DNA of 64,000 bases from Sphingobacterium puteale (GTDB lineage Bacteria > Bacteroidota > Bacteroidia > Sphingobacteriales > Sphingobacteriaceae): positions 186,001-250,000 of the forward strand of contig NZ_RBWS01000011.1 in the NCBI RefSeq assembly GCF_003627955.1, in the 5' to 3' direction. Every line of letters starts with the position of its first letter. Position 1 is the first letter of the stretch. Positions 18,259 to 27,315 of this stretch are shown piece by piece. Position numbers and translations under genes: made by a program. The notes beneath the pieces were generated by a model, which saw only the letters and a program-made list of their open reading frames with translations, ran no database searches and was not told the origin of the DNA.

Positions 18259-18876
18259 TTATTCAAACAACCCGAATAATTCAGCTTCTATTTTTTGTAT
18301 AATGCCACCTAGATCTTCAGGGTTAGAAGTAAAGTCAAGGTTATCCTTGTCGAGGATCATCACTTTACCTTCTTTATAATTGTTGATCCATTTGTCATAT
18401 TTATCATTCAGCTTAGATAAATAATCCAATCGGATGGCTGATTCATAATCACGTCCTCTTTTTTGAATATTGTTTACCAAAGTAGGGACAGACGCTTTCA
18501 GGTAGATCAGCAGATCCGGGGGTTTAATGTAATGAATTATACTTTGGAAGATGTTGCTATAGTTTTCAAAGTCACGTGCACTCATTAAGCCCATATCATA
18601 TAAGTTCTCAGCAAAGATATAAGCATCTTCATAGATCGTGCGATCCTGAATCATATCTATTTTCGTTTCCTGAAGCTTTACAATGTGTCTAAAGCGACTA
18701 TTTAAGAAGAAAATCTGAAGGTTGAAGGCCCAACGTTTCATATCTGAATAAAAATCTTCCAGATAGGGATTATTGTCTACCGCCTCAAATTGAGGCTCAA
18801 ATTTGAAATGACTCGCCAATAATTCCGTTAGTGTCGTTTTTCCAGCACCTATATTTCCTACGATAGCTATATGCAT
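18259..18876 (-). CDS. Deoxynucleoside kinase
   Basis: A 205-residue dNK-family kinase that phosphorylates deoxynucleosides in salvage. The P-loop is IAIVGNIGAGKTTL at the very N-terminus. The DRTIYED motif (about 78-84) matches the ERS/DRx catalytic loop, and the lid is NIQKRGRDYE. The length matches bacterial dAdo/dGuo kinases. It lies 15 bp downstream of trpS and ends at a strong terminator, so the two genes likely share a transcript. Confidence 0.9.
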   Translation of the reverse strand: MHIAIVGNIGAGKTTLTELLASHFKFEPQFEAVDNNPYLEDFYSDMKRWAFNLQIFFLNSRFRHIVKLQETKIDMIQDRTIYEDAYIFAENLYDMGLMSARDFENYSNIFQSIIHYIKPPDLLIYLKASVPTLVNNIQKRGRDYESAIRLDYLSKLNDKYDKWINNYKEGKVMILDKDNLDFTSNPEDLGGIIQKIEAELFGLFE

Positions 18877-18891
18877 ATTCTCTTTCCTTAT

Positions 18892-19890
18892 TTAATAAAA
18901 TCTTTTGATACCAATGATCTCACGCACTTCTTTCAGTGTTTTGCGAGCAGACTCTCCCGCCTTTTCAGCGCCTAATTTTGCAACTTTTGCGATATAGGCA
19001 TCATCGTTTGATATATCCTCGATACGTAGGCGTACGTCATTTGTTGCCAATACCATATCTTCTGCCAATTGCTTCTTGAAATCGCCATAACGGATCTCAC
19101 ATTTATTATAGAGCTCATCAAAGTGCTGTAATGTGTCAGGCGTAGAAACTACTTTCATTAAATCAAATAGATTTTGGATTGCCTCAGGTTTGGCCTGGTT
19201 CATTTCAGTCGGACCTGAATCAGAAACGGCACGCATTACCTTTTTGCGAATGGCATCGGCGCTATCTGAAAGGTAGATGCAGTCGGCTTCACCATTGGAT
19301 TTGCCCATTTTTCCCTGTCCGGCTAATCCCGGTATTTTAACCAATTTATCTGAATAGGAAAAAGCAAAAGCTTCTTTAAAATAATCAACATTATATAAAC
19401 GATTAAAGCGATTGCCAAATGTACGCGTCATCTCTAAGTGTTGTTCCTGATCTTTGCCTACAGGAACTTTCGTTCCGTGGTGAATCAGGATGTCGCAAGC
19501 CATCAATACCGGGTACGTTAGTAAGCCGGCATTGACATTGTCCGGATTGCTGCGTACTTTGTCTTTAAATGCGGTTGCTCGTTCAAGCTCGCCTAAATAC
19601 GCATTCATATTCATGTAAAGGTAAAGTTCGGCAACTTCCGGGACATCAGACTGGACGTAGATAGTTGATTTTTCAGGGTCGATTCCAGCAGCTAAATATT
19701 CAACGATAACTTGACGTACAGTTCCCTGAAGGCCATGTGGTGTAGGGTGTGTCGTCAACGAATGTAGATCCGCAATAAAAAAAAAGCAATTATATTCATT
19801 TTGCATTTTCACAAAATTGCTCAATGCGCCATAGTAATTTCCTAAATGTAATTTTCCGGTACTTCTGATACCACTAACAACTGTTTCCAT
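18892..19890 (-). CDS. trpS: Tryptophan-tRNA ligase
   Basis: A 332-residue class I aminoacyl-tRNA synthetase that charges tRNA-Trp. The HIGH-type motif is KLHLGNYYG and the KMSKS motif is KMGKSNGE. VGKDQEQHLEMTR and the AFKDK / LLTYPVLMACDILIHH stretches are diagnostic of TrpRS. The length is normal. It is followed by the deoxynucleoside kinase gene 15 bp away. No T-box or leader peptide was seen in the 77 bp before it. Confidence 0.96.
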   Translation of the reverse strand: METVVSGIRSTGKLHLGNYYGALSNFVKMQNEYNCFFFIADLHSLTTHPTPHGLQGTVRQVIVEYLAAGIDPEKSTIYVQSDVPEVAELYLYMNMNAYLGELERATAFKDKVRSNPDNVNAGLLTYPVLMACDILIHHGTKVPVGKDQEQHLEMTRTFGNRFNRLYNVDYFKEAFAFSYSDKLVKIPGLAGQGKMGKSNGEADCIYLSDSADAIRKKVMRAVSDSGPTEMNQAKPEAIQNLFDLMKVVSTPDTLQHFDELYNKCEIRYGDFKKQLAEDMVLATNDVRLRIEDISNDDAYIAKVAKLGAEKAGESARKTLKEVREIIGIKRFY

Positions 19891-19967
19891 ATTGCTGCGA
19901 ATTTACGGATAAATTTGACAAAGTAGAATTAAATTCCATGAGTCGTCCACCTTTTAATGGATAGTTG

Positions 19968-20780
19968 TTATTTTTTTAATTTTTTTGCCTCATTCCAATA
20001 AACGTCCATTTCTTCGAGACTCATATCCTGAAGTTTTTGATCGTTTTCAGCAGCCCTCTGCTCCAAATAGGTAAACCTTGCGATGAATTTCTTATTGGTG
20101 CGTTCCAATGCATTTTCAGGATTAATACCGATATGTCTGGCATAATTAATTAACGAAAATAAGAGGTCTCCAAATTCGCCTTCAGCTTTTTCCCGGTCAA
20201 TGGCCTCTGTTGTTTCGATGTTGAATTCTGCTTTAAATTCAGCAAGTTCTTCTTCAACTTTTTCCCATACTTGTCTTTTATCTTCCCAGTCAAACCCCAC
20301 ACCTCTTACTTTATCCTGAATGCGATAGGCTTTGACAAGGGCTGGTAGTCCTTTTGGGACACCTGAAAGAACAGACTTATTGCCCTCTTTAAGCTTGATC
20401 GCCTCCCAGTTGGATTTGACTTGATCTTCCGTGTTAGCACTTGTGTCGGCATAGATATGAGGATGGCGCGTAATGAGTTTATCACAGATTGCATTCAGGA
20501 CATCAACGATATTAAATTGTCCTTCTTCTTCTGCTATGCGGGCATAAAATAGGAGGTGCATTAAGACATCGCCGAGTTCTTTTTTTATTTCGGGATAATC
20601 CTGTTCCAGGATGGCATCCGTCAGCTCGTAAAGTTCTTCCATCGTTAGATGGCGTAGCGATTCCATTGTCTGTTTCTTATCCCAGGGACATTCTAGTCTC
20701 AAAGTGTACAGTACATCAAGTAAACGCTGGAAAGCAAGTTGGGGTGTATGTTGATAAGCCGGAGCTGCTAGATTTGCCAT
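19968..20780 (-). CDS. mazG: Nucleoside triphosphate pyrophosphohydrolase MazG
   Basis: 270 residues. Hydrolyses NTPs to NMP and PPi (house-cleaning). It has two MazG domains: the first with CPWDKKQTMESLRHLTMEELYEL and ELGDVLMHLLFYARIAEEEG; the second with WEKVEEELAEFKAEF and EGEFGDLLFSLINYARHIGINPE. The EExxE and ExxD metal ligands are present in both. The start at 20780 (MANLAAPAYQHTP) is preferred to one 41 codons upstream, whose extension is aromatic and unlike the family. It is divergent from the 99-aa gene. Confidence 0.94.
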   Translation of the reverse strand: MANLAAPAYQHTPQLAFQRLLDVLYTLRLECPWDKKQTMESLRHLTMEELYELTDAILEQDYPEIKKELGDVLMHLLFYARIAEEEGQFNIVDVLNAICDKLITRHPHIYADTSANTEDQVKSNWEAIKLKEGNKSVLSGVPKGLPALVKAYRIQDKVRGVGFDWEDKRQVWEKVEEELAEFKAEFNIETTEAIDREKAEGEFGDLLFSLINYARHIGINPENALERTNKKFIARFTYLEQRAAENDQKLQDMSLEEMDVYWNEAKKLKK

Positions 20781-20916
20781 ATCATATTTCGTTTTCGTTC
20801 CACAAAAATAGAAATATGATCTTGAATAAACTATTTGAAATTGAGGAAAACAAAAACGGTTAAATAATCGTTTTATAATAAAAAAGTGATAACGGTTAAA
20901 CAAAGAAGATTCAGTT

Positions 20917-21216
20917 ATGGAAAGAATGCATGGGTATTCCTCAGCTAGTGTAGCATTGGCAAAGTTAAGTGATATGGGTTATACAATAGATTACAACATT
21001 GAATTTGATGAGCTATTGGCAGATGCAGACCAGTTTAAAATTGATTATTTGTTTCGTTATGAAGGGGCCTCGGATCCGGATGATGAGTCTACCGTATATG
21101 GCATAAGTAGAAATTCCGGGGAAAAAGGCGTTTTTGTGGCCGGTAATTTATCTTTGATTGAGGGCAAGAAACGGGATATTCTGTTACAGCTTGAACTTAA
21201 AGAAAGGGAGCATTAA
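20917..21216 (+). CDS. Conserved small acidic protein, function unknown
   Basis: 99 residues with no signal peptide and no membrane segment. The N-terminus MERMHGYSSASVALAKLSDMGY is followed by an acidic stretch (FDELLADADQF) and a beta-rich end (YGISRNSGEKGVFVAGNL..). It resembles small conserved Bacteroidota phosphoribosylpyrophosphate-synthetase-annotated or hypothetical proteins (recalled, unsure). It stands alone, divergent from mazG, with a terminator 66 bp downstream. Confidence 0.7.
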   Translation: MERMHGYSSASVALAKLSDMGYTIDYNIEFDELLADADQFKIDYLFRYEGASDPDDESTVYGISRNSGEKGVFVAGNLSLIEGKKRDILLQLELKEREH

Positions 21217-21281
21217 GTAATATTTGTTATCCGGATCGGATAGGCTGATTTGGCAAAATTTTTGTTGTGAACTTTTCCGGC

Positions 21282-21310
21282 AAGAGGATACTGAAAATCA
21301 ATATCCTCTT
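21282..21310 (+). terminator. Terminator
   Basis: AAGAGGATA (21282-21290) pairs with TATCCTCTT (21302-21310), followed by TTTT. It ends the 99-aa gene. Confidence 0.75.
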
Positions 21311-21358
21311 TTTTGACGCTCAATTTATTTGTGAATTAATAACCAATTTCTAAATTAT

Positions 21359-22042
21359 ATGATTTTATACATCGGTATTTTTGTTGTGATTGTGGCGGCC
21401 TGTGTTTTTATCTCTATCATCATGATGAAAAAACAAAAAGAGACCGCCCGAAAGTATGAAGGAGAGGCAGGGATTGCTTTGGCCTCCGGGGTTAAGGAAG
21501 AGTTGTTGCGCCAGGAGTTTCAAGAACTAAGCAAGCAGATGAATGGGGCACCGATTGAGGCGTTTACGCAGTGTGCCTACATTGCGACGGTCGGGGATAA
21601 AGTAGCTTCTGCCGCGGCAACGGCCGCTAAGACAGTGGCCTGGGCGGCTGTAGGGGTAAAGGCGAGATACACCGAGCGTGACAATGCGTCTTTTCTTGTC
21701 CTTAGCAATAATGAATTACATTATGTCTTTTTTGATGACGGCGAAGCAAGGGACCATCTGGTCTTTGACCATGAAACGTTATTGAATGCCCGGCCCGCCC
21801 AGATCAGTAATTCGGAGAAAGTTACCCGGATGGGATCTATTATGGGGTTGAAACCTAAAAAGATGCATCTTGACGTCAATGGAAATGGGCTTGACATCAT
21901 CTATTATGGTGCTGTGCAGCGAATGCCAGATGGCATTATATCTCCGGGTCCGGGTATGTTTGAAACGCAGTCAAAACTTCAGTTGATGGGTCGTTTTTTT
22001 CTTAACCGACTTTATCAAAAATACCCGCAGCTCCAAGATTAA
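21359..22042 (+). CDS. Membrane-anchored protein of unknown function
   Basis: 227 residues. Residues 2-22 (ILYIGIFVVIVAACVFISIIM) are a single transmembrane anchor. The rest looks cytoplasmic or periplasmic, with an Ala-rich helix (ASAAATAAKTVAWAAVGV) in the middle, then a beta-rich part (ASFLVLSNNELHYVFFDDGE) that could be a PH-like fold. No enzyme motif is visible. It is monocistronic, between two terminators. Function unknown. Confidence 0.65.
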   Translation: MILYIGIFVVIVAACVFISIIMMKKQKETARKYEGEAGIALASGVKEELLRQEFQELSKQMNGAPIEAFTQCAYIATVGDKVASAAATAAKTVAWAAVGVKARYTERDNASFLVLSNNELHYVFFDDGEARDHLVFDHETLLNARPAQISNSEKVTRMGSIMGLKPKKMHLDVNGNGLDIIYYGAVQRMPDGIISPGPGMFETQSKLQLMGRFFLNRLYQKYPQLQD

Positions 22043-22064
22043 AAACACTTATCCCTTAGGTAGT

Positions 22065-22101
22065 ATAGCTCCATTGTCCGTAGCAGTGGAGCTATTTTTT
22101 T
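22065..22101 (+). terminator. Terminator
   Basis: The stem ATAGCTCCATTG...CAGTGGAGCTAT (22065-22095) is followed by a run of seven T. Confidence 0.8.
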
Positions 22102-22227
22102 GCCTGGACTGGATGCTGCGGGAATGTCATTTGAGTTTCTTTTTTTGTTTTTTTTGGGGCGCAATTTCGACAGATTGCGTTAGGATTTTGGTAAATTGGT
22201 TATGTCATAAACATAAATTTATATACT

Positions 22228-22977
22228 ATGGATATTTTAGCAGATAAAGTTGCTTTGGTGACAGGGGCCGGCTCCGGCATAGGGTTAGCGGTTGCTTTGG
22301 CATACGCAAAAGAAGGAGCGAAAGTTGTGGTATCGGATATCAATGAGCAGGCTGGTCTGGATGCGGTGCAACAGATTAAGGCATTAGGAGCTGAGGCGGC
22401 TTTTTGTAAAGCAGACAGTTCATTGGCGGAAGATAATGAAGCTTTGGTGCATTTTGTAGTAAGCACCTATGGGAAATTGGACATTGCCTGTAATAATGCG
22501 GGTATCGGAGGCGAGGCAGCAATGACGGGAGACTATAGTTTGGACGGTTGGAAAAGGGTAATTGATATTAATTTCAATGGAGTATTCTATGGCTGTAAAT
22601 ACCAGCTTGAGGCCATGGAGGCAAATGGTGCTGGCGTTATTGTCAATATGGCTTCGATTCATGGTACAGTTGCTGCTCTTATGTCAAGTGCTTATACGGC
22701 TGCAAAACATGCTGTGGTAGGTCTGACTAAAAATATAGGAGCAGAATATGGTCAGAAAAATATTCGCTGCAACGCAGTAGGCCCAGGATATATCGATACA
22801 CCATTGCTCAAAAATTTGGATGAGGAGCACGTTCACGCATTGATCAGCAAACACCCTATTGGTCGTTTAGGGAAGGCTGAAGAGGTGGCGGAACTGGTGC
22901 TGTTTCTGAGCTCCGAAAAGTCATCTTTTATGACCGGTGGTTATTATTTGGTTGATGGCGGTTATACTGCTGTTTAA
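22228..22977 (+). CDS. Short-chain dehydrogenase/reductase (classical SDR)
   Basis: 249 residues. The NAD(P)-binding motif is TGAGSGIGLA (about 14-23), then NNAGIGG, the catalytic Ser region in VNMASIHG, and YTAAKHAVVGLTKN (Tyr-x-x-x-Lys). The C-terminal ending SSFMTGGYYLVDGGYTAV is typical of glucose-1-dehydrogenase/3-oxoacyl-reductase-like SDRs. An Asp at the end of beta-2 (VVSDINEQAG) suggests NAD(H) preference. It is monocistronic; substrate unknown. Confidence 0.9.
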   Translation: MDILADKVALVTGAGSGIGLAVALAYAKEGAKVVVSDINEQAGLDAVQQIKALGAEAAFCKADSSLAEDNEALVHFVVSTYGKLDIACNNAGIGGEAAMTGDYSLDGWKRVIDINFNGVFYGCKYQLEAMEANGAGVIVNMASIHGTVAALMSSAYTAAKHAVVGLTKNIGAEYGQKNIRCNAVGPGYIDTPLLKNLDEEHVHALISKHPIGRLGKAEEVAELVLFLSSEKSSFMTGGYYLVDGGYTAV

Positions 22978-22997
22978 TTACCCGATAGATACGCTAG

Positions 22998-23031
22998 GAA
23001 GCGGAATTGTCCATGGAGACAGTTCCGCTTC
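22998..23031. terminator. Bidirectional terminator
   Basis: GAAGCGGAATTGT (22998-23010) pairs with ACAGTTCCGCTTC (23019-23031), with one wobble. It lies between the convergent SDR and sulfatase genes. Confidence 0.75.
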
Positions 23032-23043
23032 TTGATAAAGAAC

Positions 23044-24603
23044 CTATTTTTCGATCAGATTTTCTTTGCGTAATTGTTGTTGAAATACCGGCCGATTTTC
23101 ATCATCGTCCCCCGCTTCGGCTTTCAGTTCAACGAGTTTCTTTTTTAAGCGACTAATTTCTTTAGCATATTGCTTGTCACGGATTGCATTATGTGTTTCC
23201 ATCGGGTCTTTTTGCAGGTCGTAAAACTCCCATGCTGCTGCGGTGGTCTTTTTGTCGCTGCCGGTCATTTCCAGCGGCTGGCCATAAAAATAAATCAGTT
23301 TGTAACGTTCATCACGCACCCCCAGGTGTGCGGGGCGTATCGGGTCATGTTGCCAATAACGGTAATACATGGAAGAGCGCCAATTACCAGGCGTATTCCC
23401 TTTCAGATTTTTACGAAAGCTTTCTCCTTGTATGTAAGATGGCTTTTTTATGCCGGCATAATCTGCGAATAATGCAGCGAAGTCAATATTTAAAACCATA
23501 TCATTCAGCTCACTGCCGGCCTTAATTTCTTTTGGATAACTGATGATGAAAGGCATGCGCAGCGACTCTTCGTACATGAGGCGTTTGTCCATAAAATTAT
23601 GTTCGCCCAAAAAATACCCTTGGTCAGAGGAAAGGATGACAACCGTATTTTCGTCTAGTTTGGCCGCTTTGAGATAGCGCATTATTTTTCCGAGATTGTC
23701 ATCTATGCCCGCCACACAACGCAGGTAATCCTTCATCAGTTTTTGATAGATTTTTTTTCGTGCGTCGATTGCACTCATCCCCTTGGTAGAGAAGGGAAGA
23801 TCAGGATAGGAGGTCCAGAAAGGTCCTGTTGAGGCTAGTTCATAACGATGGCCAAGTTCTTCAAGTGGCTGGCCTTCAAAGGACCTCCCTGTGGTTGTTG
23901 CGCCAGAATCCAAAAAAGTTGCCGGATAAGGAAATTCAATATCCTGGTATAAGTCCTTGAACCTGTCAGCAAAGTCGAAGGGCTCATGTGTTGCTTTGTA
24001 ATGGCAAAGCAAAAAGAAAGGCTTTTCGGGATTGCGTTTGGATAACCAGTCAAGACTCAGGTCTGTCGTGATGTCATCGACATAGCCCTGATAGGGAGTG
24101 CCAGCCTCTTCATTGTCGTTCCAGTTATCTTTGGATAGAAATGTAGGGTTGTGATAGACACCATGTCCTGGTAATACGTTGTACTCATCAAATCCTGACG
24201 GTCTGTTTTTGAGATGCCATTTTCCAAAAACAGCCGTTTGATAACCTGCACGTTGCAAGTCTTTGGCGATATTTTCTTTGTTAGGGTCCAATGCATCATC
24301 AAGGGTATATACCTTGTTTTTGTTGCTGTACTGTCCGGTAAGAATAGCCGCCCGGCTCGGCGTGCAAATGGAGTTTGTGCAGAAAGCATTGTTCAGTATG
24401 GCACCCTGCCTGGCAAGGCTTTCGATATTTGGATTTTTCACGATATCTTTTAAAATTCCCCCATAGACACCCCATGCTTGCGCCGTAAAGTCGTCGGTCA
24501 GTATAAAGACAATATTTGGACGTGTTTTGCTATTGATTTGTTGCTGGGCCTGTGTCAGGAATGGCAGTAGGCCACAGATGAACAGGAAAAATTTTTTATT
24601 CAT
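23044..24603 (-). CDS. Secreted type I sulfatase
   Basis: 519 residues with a signal peptide (FFLFICGLLPFLTQAQ). Metal-binding NIVFILTDDFTAQ lies at the N-terminus. The formylglycine motif is ICTPSRAAILTGQ (C-x-P-S-R), so it needs an anaerobic-type or FGE maturase, neither of which is in this window. KWHLKNRP and ILSSDQGYFLGEHNFMDK carry further active-site residues. It is probably a periplasmic or surface hydrolase of sulfated glycans or sulfate esters; the SusCD-like operon at 43.6 kb is too far away to link. On this strand TAACTTTG at 24700-24707 could be a -7 box. Confidence 0.9.
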   Translation of the reverse strand: MNKKFFLFICGLLPFLTQAQQQINSKTRPNIVFILTDDFTAQAWGVYGGILKDIVKNPNIESLARQGAILNNAFCTNSICTPSRAAILTGQYSNKNKVYTLDDALDPNKENIAKDLQRAGYQTAVFGKWHLKNRPSGFDEYNVLPGHGVYHNPTFLSKDNWNDNEEAGTPYQGYVDDITTDLSLDWLSKRNPEKPFFLLCHYKATHEPFDFADRFKDLYQDIEFPYPATFLDSGATTTGRSFEGQPLEELGHRYELASTGPFWTSYPDLPFSTKGMSAIDARKKIYQKLMKDYLRCVAGIDDNLGKIMRYLKAAKLDENTVVILSSDQGYFLGEHNFMDKRLMYEESLRMPFIISYPKEIKAGSELNDMVLNIDFAALFADYAGIKKPSYIQGESFRKNLKGNTPGNWRSSMYYRYWQHDPIRPAHLGVRDERYKLIYFYGQPLEMTGSDKKTTAAAWEFYDLQKDPMETHNAIRDKQYAKEISRLKKKLVELKAEAGDDDENRPVFQQQLRKENLIEK

Positions 24604-24736
24604 GTTACGCTCCTTGTGTAAAATTAAGTGTTTTAATGCAGTTGTACGGGAGTGCCGATAGCACGCCTAGTGGTTTAGACGCCGTTTGACAACGCAGATC
24701 AAAGTTATCAAATTTTACTCATACTATATGCTGCAA

Positions 24737-24842
24737 TCACCATAAGTTCACTTCCCATGTTGAGCCATCTTTTTGGACAGAATCTATGCCGTCACCTGCA
24801 ATAATTACATTGGTTGCCCAGGGTATGGCATTTTTAATCGTC
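24737..24842 (-). pseudogene. Coding-like fragment overlapping the YdeI-family gene end
   Basis: Reading minus from about 24842 in the frame offset from the YdeI-family gene gives IKNAIPWATNVII, AGDGIDSVQKDG, STWEVNLW and a stop at 24737-24739. It has no start codon and is closed upstream by TAG. The composition (W, G, D, alternating hydrophobics) looks like the C-terminal tail of a larger protein. I do not recognise the family. It may be the remnant of a gene replaced by the ArsR-SRPBCC-YdeI unit, or chance. Confidence 0.25.
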
Positions 24843-25415
24843 TATACCTTTTCCATCCAAAATATGTTGATAATACTTTTCGATTCTTGATTCACGTGTT
24901 TTTGCTTGTTTAGCCTGATTGAAATAAAATAAATATCCTTTTTGACGGCCCGGGGTTAAAGATGAAAAAGCAGCTTTAAGTTCTTTATCCTCATTTAAGG
25001 CTCTTGCGAATTCGTCTGGAATCGGATAATCTTCGGTCTTTCGCATATTAACTTTTACTCCGGATTTTTCAACGCTTATGGCCTCCTGGATATAATCAGC
25101 TATTGTCTCGCTCAGGTTTATAATTTGTTCGATACTGGTAAATCTCAGCTGCCTGCCGGATTGAACGTTTTCAGTTTGTTGAATTAACAGCCGTTTGGGA
25201 TCTTTTAGCAGCACGCCTTTGTGAAATAATAAGGCGCAGTAATCTTTGAATCCATGGATCAGGACAACATTCTTTCCTTCAAAGGTATAGCAAGGGTGCA
25301 TCCATTTGTAGTCTTCCACGAGTGCCTTGTTTTCGATGACAATTTTCCGTAATAAATTAAACTCTTCGTTCCATCTCGAGGCATTTTCGAAGAAATGTGC
25401 TGCTTTTAAGTTCAT
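24834..25415 (-). CDS. YdeI/OmpD-associated family protein (DUF1801 plus YdeI tail)
   Basis: 193 residues. The N-terminal DUF1801-like part (KIVIENKALVEDYKWMHPCYTFEGKNVVLIHGFKDYCALLFHKG, about 23-67) is followed by the YdeI/OmdA-type C-terminus (IPDEFARALNEDKELKAAFSSLTPGRQKGYLFYFNQAKQAKTRESRIEKY). Proteins of this family are linked to peptide-antibiotic resistance and general stress; the biochemical role is unknown. It is the last gene of an ArsR-SRPBCC-YdeI operon, 32 bp after the SRPBCC gene, so its expression is likely controlled by that ArsR-type repressor. Confidence 0.85.
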   Translation of the reverse strand: MNLKAAHFFENASRWNEEFNLLRKIVIENKALVEDYKWMHPCYTFEGKNVVLIHGFKDYCALLFHKGVLLKDPKRLLIQQTENVQSGRQLRFTSIEQIINLSETIADYIQEAISVEKSGVKVNMRKTEDYPIPDEFARALNEDKELKAAFSSLTPGRQKGYLFYFNQAKQAKTRESRIEKYYQHILDGKGIDD

Positions 25416-25447
25416 TTTGTTGCTTTCGTTTAGTGAGAATTTTAGGT

Positions 25448-25912
25448 TTATGCGAGTTTGGACACCATATCCTGAAGTCTGTTATGCGCCATATTGATAC
25501 CCTGAGCGAAAGGCATCCGGAGGAGCTGGTCACGAAACTCAATGGATTGAAATACAATATGCATGTTCAGTTTGCTGCTCGTGTCGGTTATCTTTTCGAA
25601 GTTTAGGTATTCTAGTTGGACGGGGAAGGGAGTACCTTCCATTTCAAAAGTTCTTGTGATTTTCTCGTTGGATACAAATTCATGTATCGTTCCGTTTGCT
25701 TTGAAGGCGACCGTATTGTTGTGGAAGGTTTCAAAAGCAAAAGAGCCATGTCGTTTGTTCTCCCATTTTAACACCTTGGTACCCATCCATTGCTCGAAGA
25801 TTTCAGCTTCTTCATAAGCCTTGAATAGCAAATGAAGGGGTAAGTCAAATTCTCTGGTAATCAAAATTTCCTGTTTACCATCTTCGGCATGGATCTTAGT
25901 TTTCTTTTCCAT
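25448..25912 (-). CDS. SRPBCC (AHSA1-like) domain protein
   Basis: A single 154-residue START/AHSA1 fold: ITREFDLPLHLLFKAYEEAEIFEQWMG near the N-terminus and a long C-terminal helix (LRMPFAQGINMAHNRLQDMVSKL). Such domains bind hydrophobic ligands. The start codon lies 1 bp after the ArsR stop, so the two are translationally coupled. ArsR+SRPBCC pairs are very common in Bacteroidota, and the regulator probably controls the pair. Ligand unknown. Confidence 0.9.
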   Translation of the reverse strand: MEKKTKIHAEDGKQEILITREFDLPLHLLFKAYEEAEIFEQWMGTKVLKWENKRHGSFAFETFHNNTVAFKANGTIHEFVSNEKITRTFEMEGTPFPVQLEYLNFEKITDTSSKLNMHIVFQSIEFRDQLLRMPFAQGINMAHNRLQDMVSKLA

Positions 25913-25913
25913 T

Positions 25914-26234
25914 TTATTTGTCTTTATAATTTTTCATAATTTCCTCCAATTTATTAAAACGGTCATCCCACATGCTACGGAACGGCTCGATAAAATCTGC
26001 TATTTCTTTCATTTTAGGCGCGTTGAGCTGGTAGTAAATTTCACGGCCATTTTGTTCAGATTTAAGTAGCTCACATTCACTGAGAATCTGTAGGTGCTTG
26101 GACACGGTCGGTCTTGCGGTGTTAAAGTTTGCGGCAATAGCCCCTGCCGTCATGGATTGTGAAGCCAAAAGAAGAAGTATTGCCCTTCTCGTTGGGTCCG
26201 CTATAGCCTGGAAAACATCTCGTCTTAAATTCAT
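25914..26234 (-). CDS. ArsR/SmtB-family winged-helix repressor
   Basis: 106 residues. Winged helix: FQAIADPTRRAILLLLASQSMTAGAIAANFNTARPTVSKHLQILSECELLKSEQNGREIYYQL. There is no CxC metal-binding motif in alpha-3 or alpha-5, so it belongs to the non-metal SdpR-like branch that usually accompanies AHSA1 genes. It is first in a three-gene minus-strand operon and is presumably autoregulatory. The 271 bp upstream (26235-26505) show no other gene. Confidence 0.92.
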   Translation of the reverse strand: MNLRRDVFQAIADPTRRAILLLLASQSMTAGAIAANFNTARPTVSKHLQILSECELLKSEQNGREIYYQLNAPKMKEIADFIEPFRSMWDDRFNKLEEIMKNYKDK

Positions 26235-26505
26235 TATGAAGTTATTTGACTACAAATGTATGTGTCGCTATTTAACTACGCAAGTATTTCCTGAAATTTT
26301 TTTATATGATTCTTATGCGACTTATTTGTCAATTATAAAATCAATAACAATGAAATGTCCAGAGGTTCACTTGAAAATAGGTAGTTGAAATACGAATAGA
26401 ACTTAAACTACAACGAATTTAAATTGGTAATGGGCGAATTGGAATTCAAGAGGAAATTTGAAGAGATTAATTCTAATTTAGAGCGGTAAATTATACAATA
26501 ATATT

Positions 26506-27165
26506 ATGAATGCAAATTTGTCTTATATCAAAAAGTTAACTGTTCTGGCAACAAAAACCTTATTTAAGTGCTATTTGTTAGCTATTCTGTCAACTGTATT
26601 GTATCTTATAGTTGGATACCTACTGCTCAGGAGCAATGCGGATGGCGCCTTCTTTTCAATGACCGGGTCCTTACAGACCGTCGGAAAGTTCCTGTGGTTA
26701 ATTGGCTTGATTCTGCTGCCGATCCTGCTTTTTCTATTTAGCAATAAATATGTTTTTTCAACAGTTGCCAGCAAGGTGATCGAGGAAAGACAGGATGATC
26801 TTATCATACCAGCATTGGACAAAATTCTGTTGGTTTACCAATCCAATCAGCCTGACCTTGTTCAAAATGCAGGTGATTATACTTTTGCGAAACTCAAGTT
26901 GATCAACGAAGTGAAAAACACAAAGATTGAAAATCCATGGATCAAGCGTATTGTGGTATTTGGCTTGAACAAGATAAGCTTTGACAGCTTAGATCTCGAC
27001 AATAATAATAACTTTTATGATATTGTGAAGTCCAAATTTATTGCTGTATTGGAAATGCTGACTGATGCTGACAATAGACCTTTCTGGGTCTGTATCGCTA
27101 TTCAATGGCTGATTATTCTATTTATTTGGTTTGCTGGTTCGGATGCATCTTTGGTCAGTGGATAA
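26506..27165 (+). CDS. Membrane protein of unknown function
   Basis: 219 residues. Two N-terminal transmembrane helices (about 20-42 and 62-82), a soluble middle with long helices (VASKVIEERQDDLIIPALDKILLVYQSNQ), and a final helix near 197-213 (FWVCIAIQWLIILFIWFAG). No family recognised. It lies between the ArsR operon and the Rhs cassette array. The gap 27166-27315 holds nothing I can support. Confidence 0.6.
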   Translation: MNANLSYIKKLTVLATKTLFKCYLLAILSTVLYLIVGYLLLRSNADGAFFSMTGSLQTVGKFLWLIGLILLPILLFLFSNKYVFSTVASKVIEERQDDLIIPALDKILLVYQSNQPDLVQNAGDYTFAKLKLINEVKNTKIENPWIKRIVVFGLNKISFDSLDLDNNNNFYDIVKSKFIAVLEMLTDADNRPFWVCIAIQWLIILFIWFAGSDASLVSG

Positions 27166-27315
27166 AAATTGACTGTAAATGATGTATAAAATGTTTTTGG
27201 TAAAATAGGACACGACAAAATCGTTTGCCGAATCGGCCGGGAGTTCAATAAGCGGAAGCGCTGGGTGCTCTGTTTTTCGATAAACATTTCAGAAATAAAT
27301 AAATTAATATTTGAA

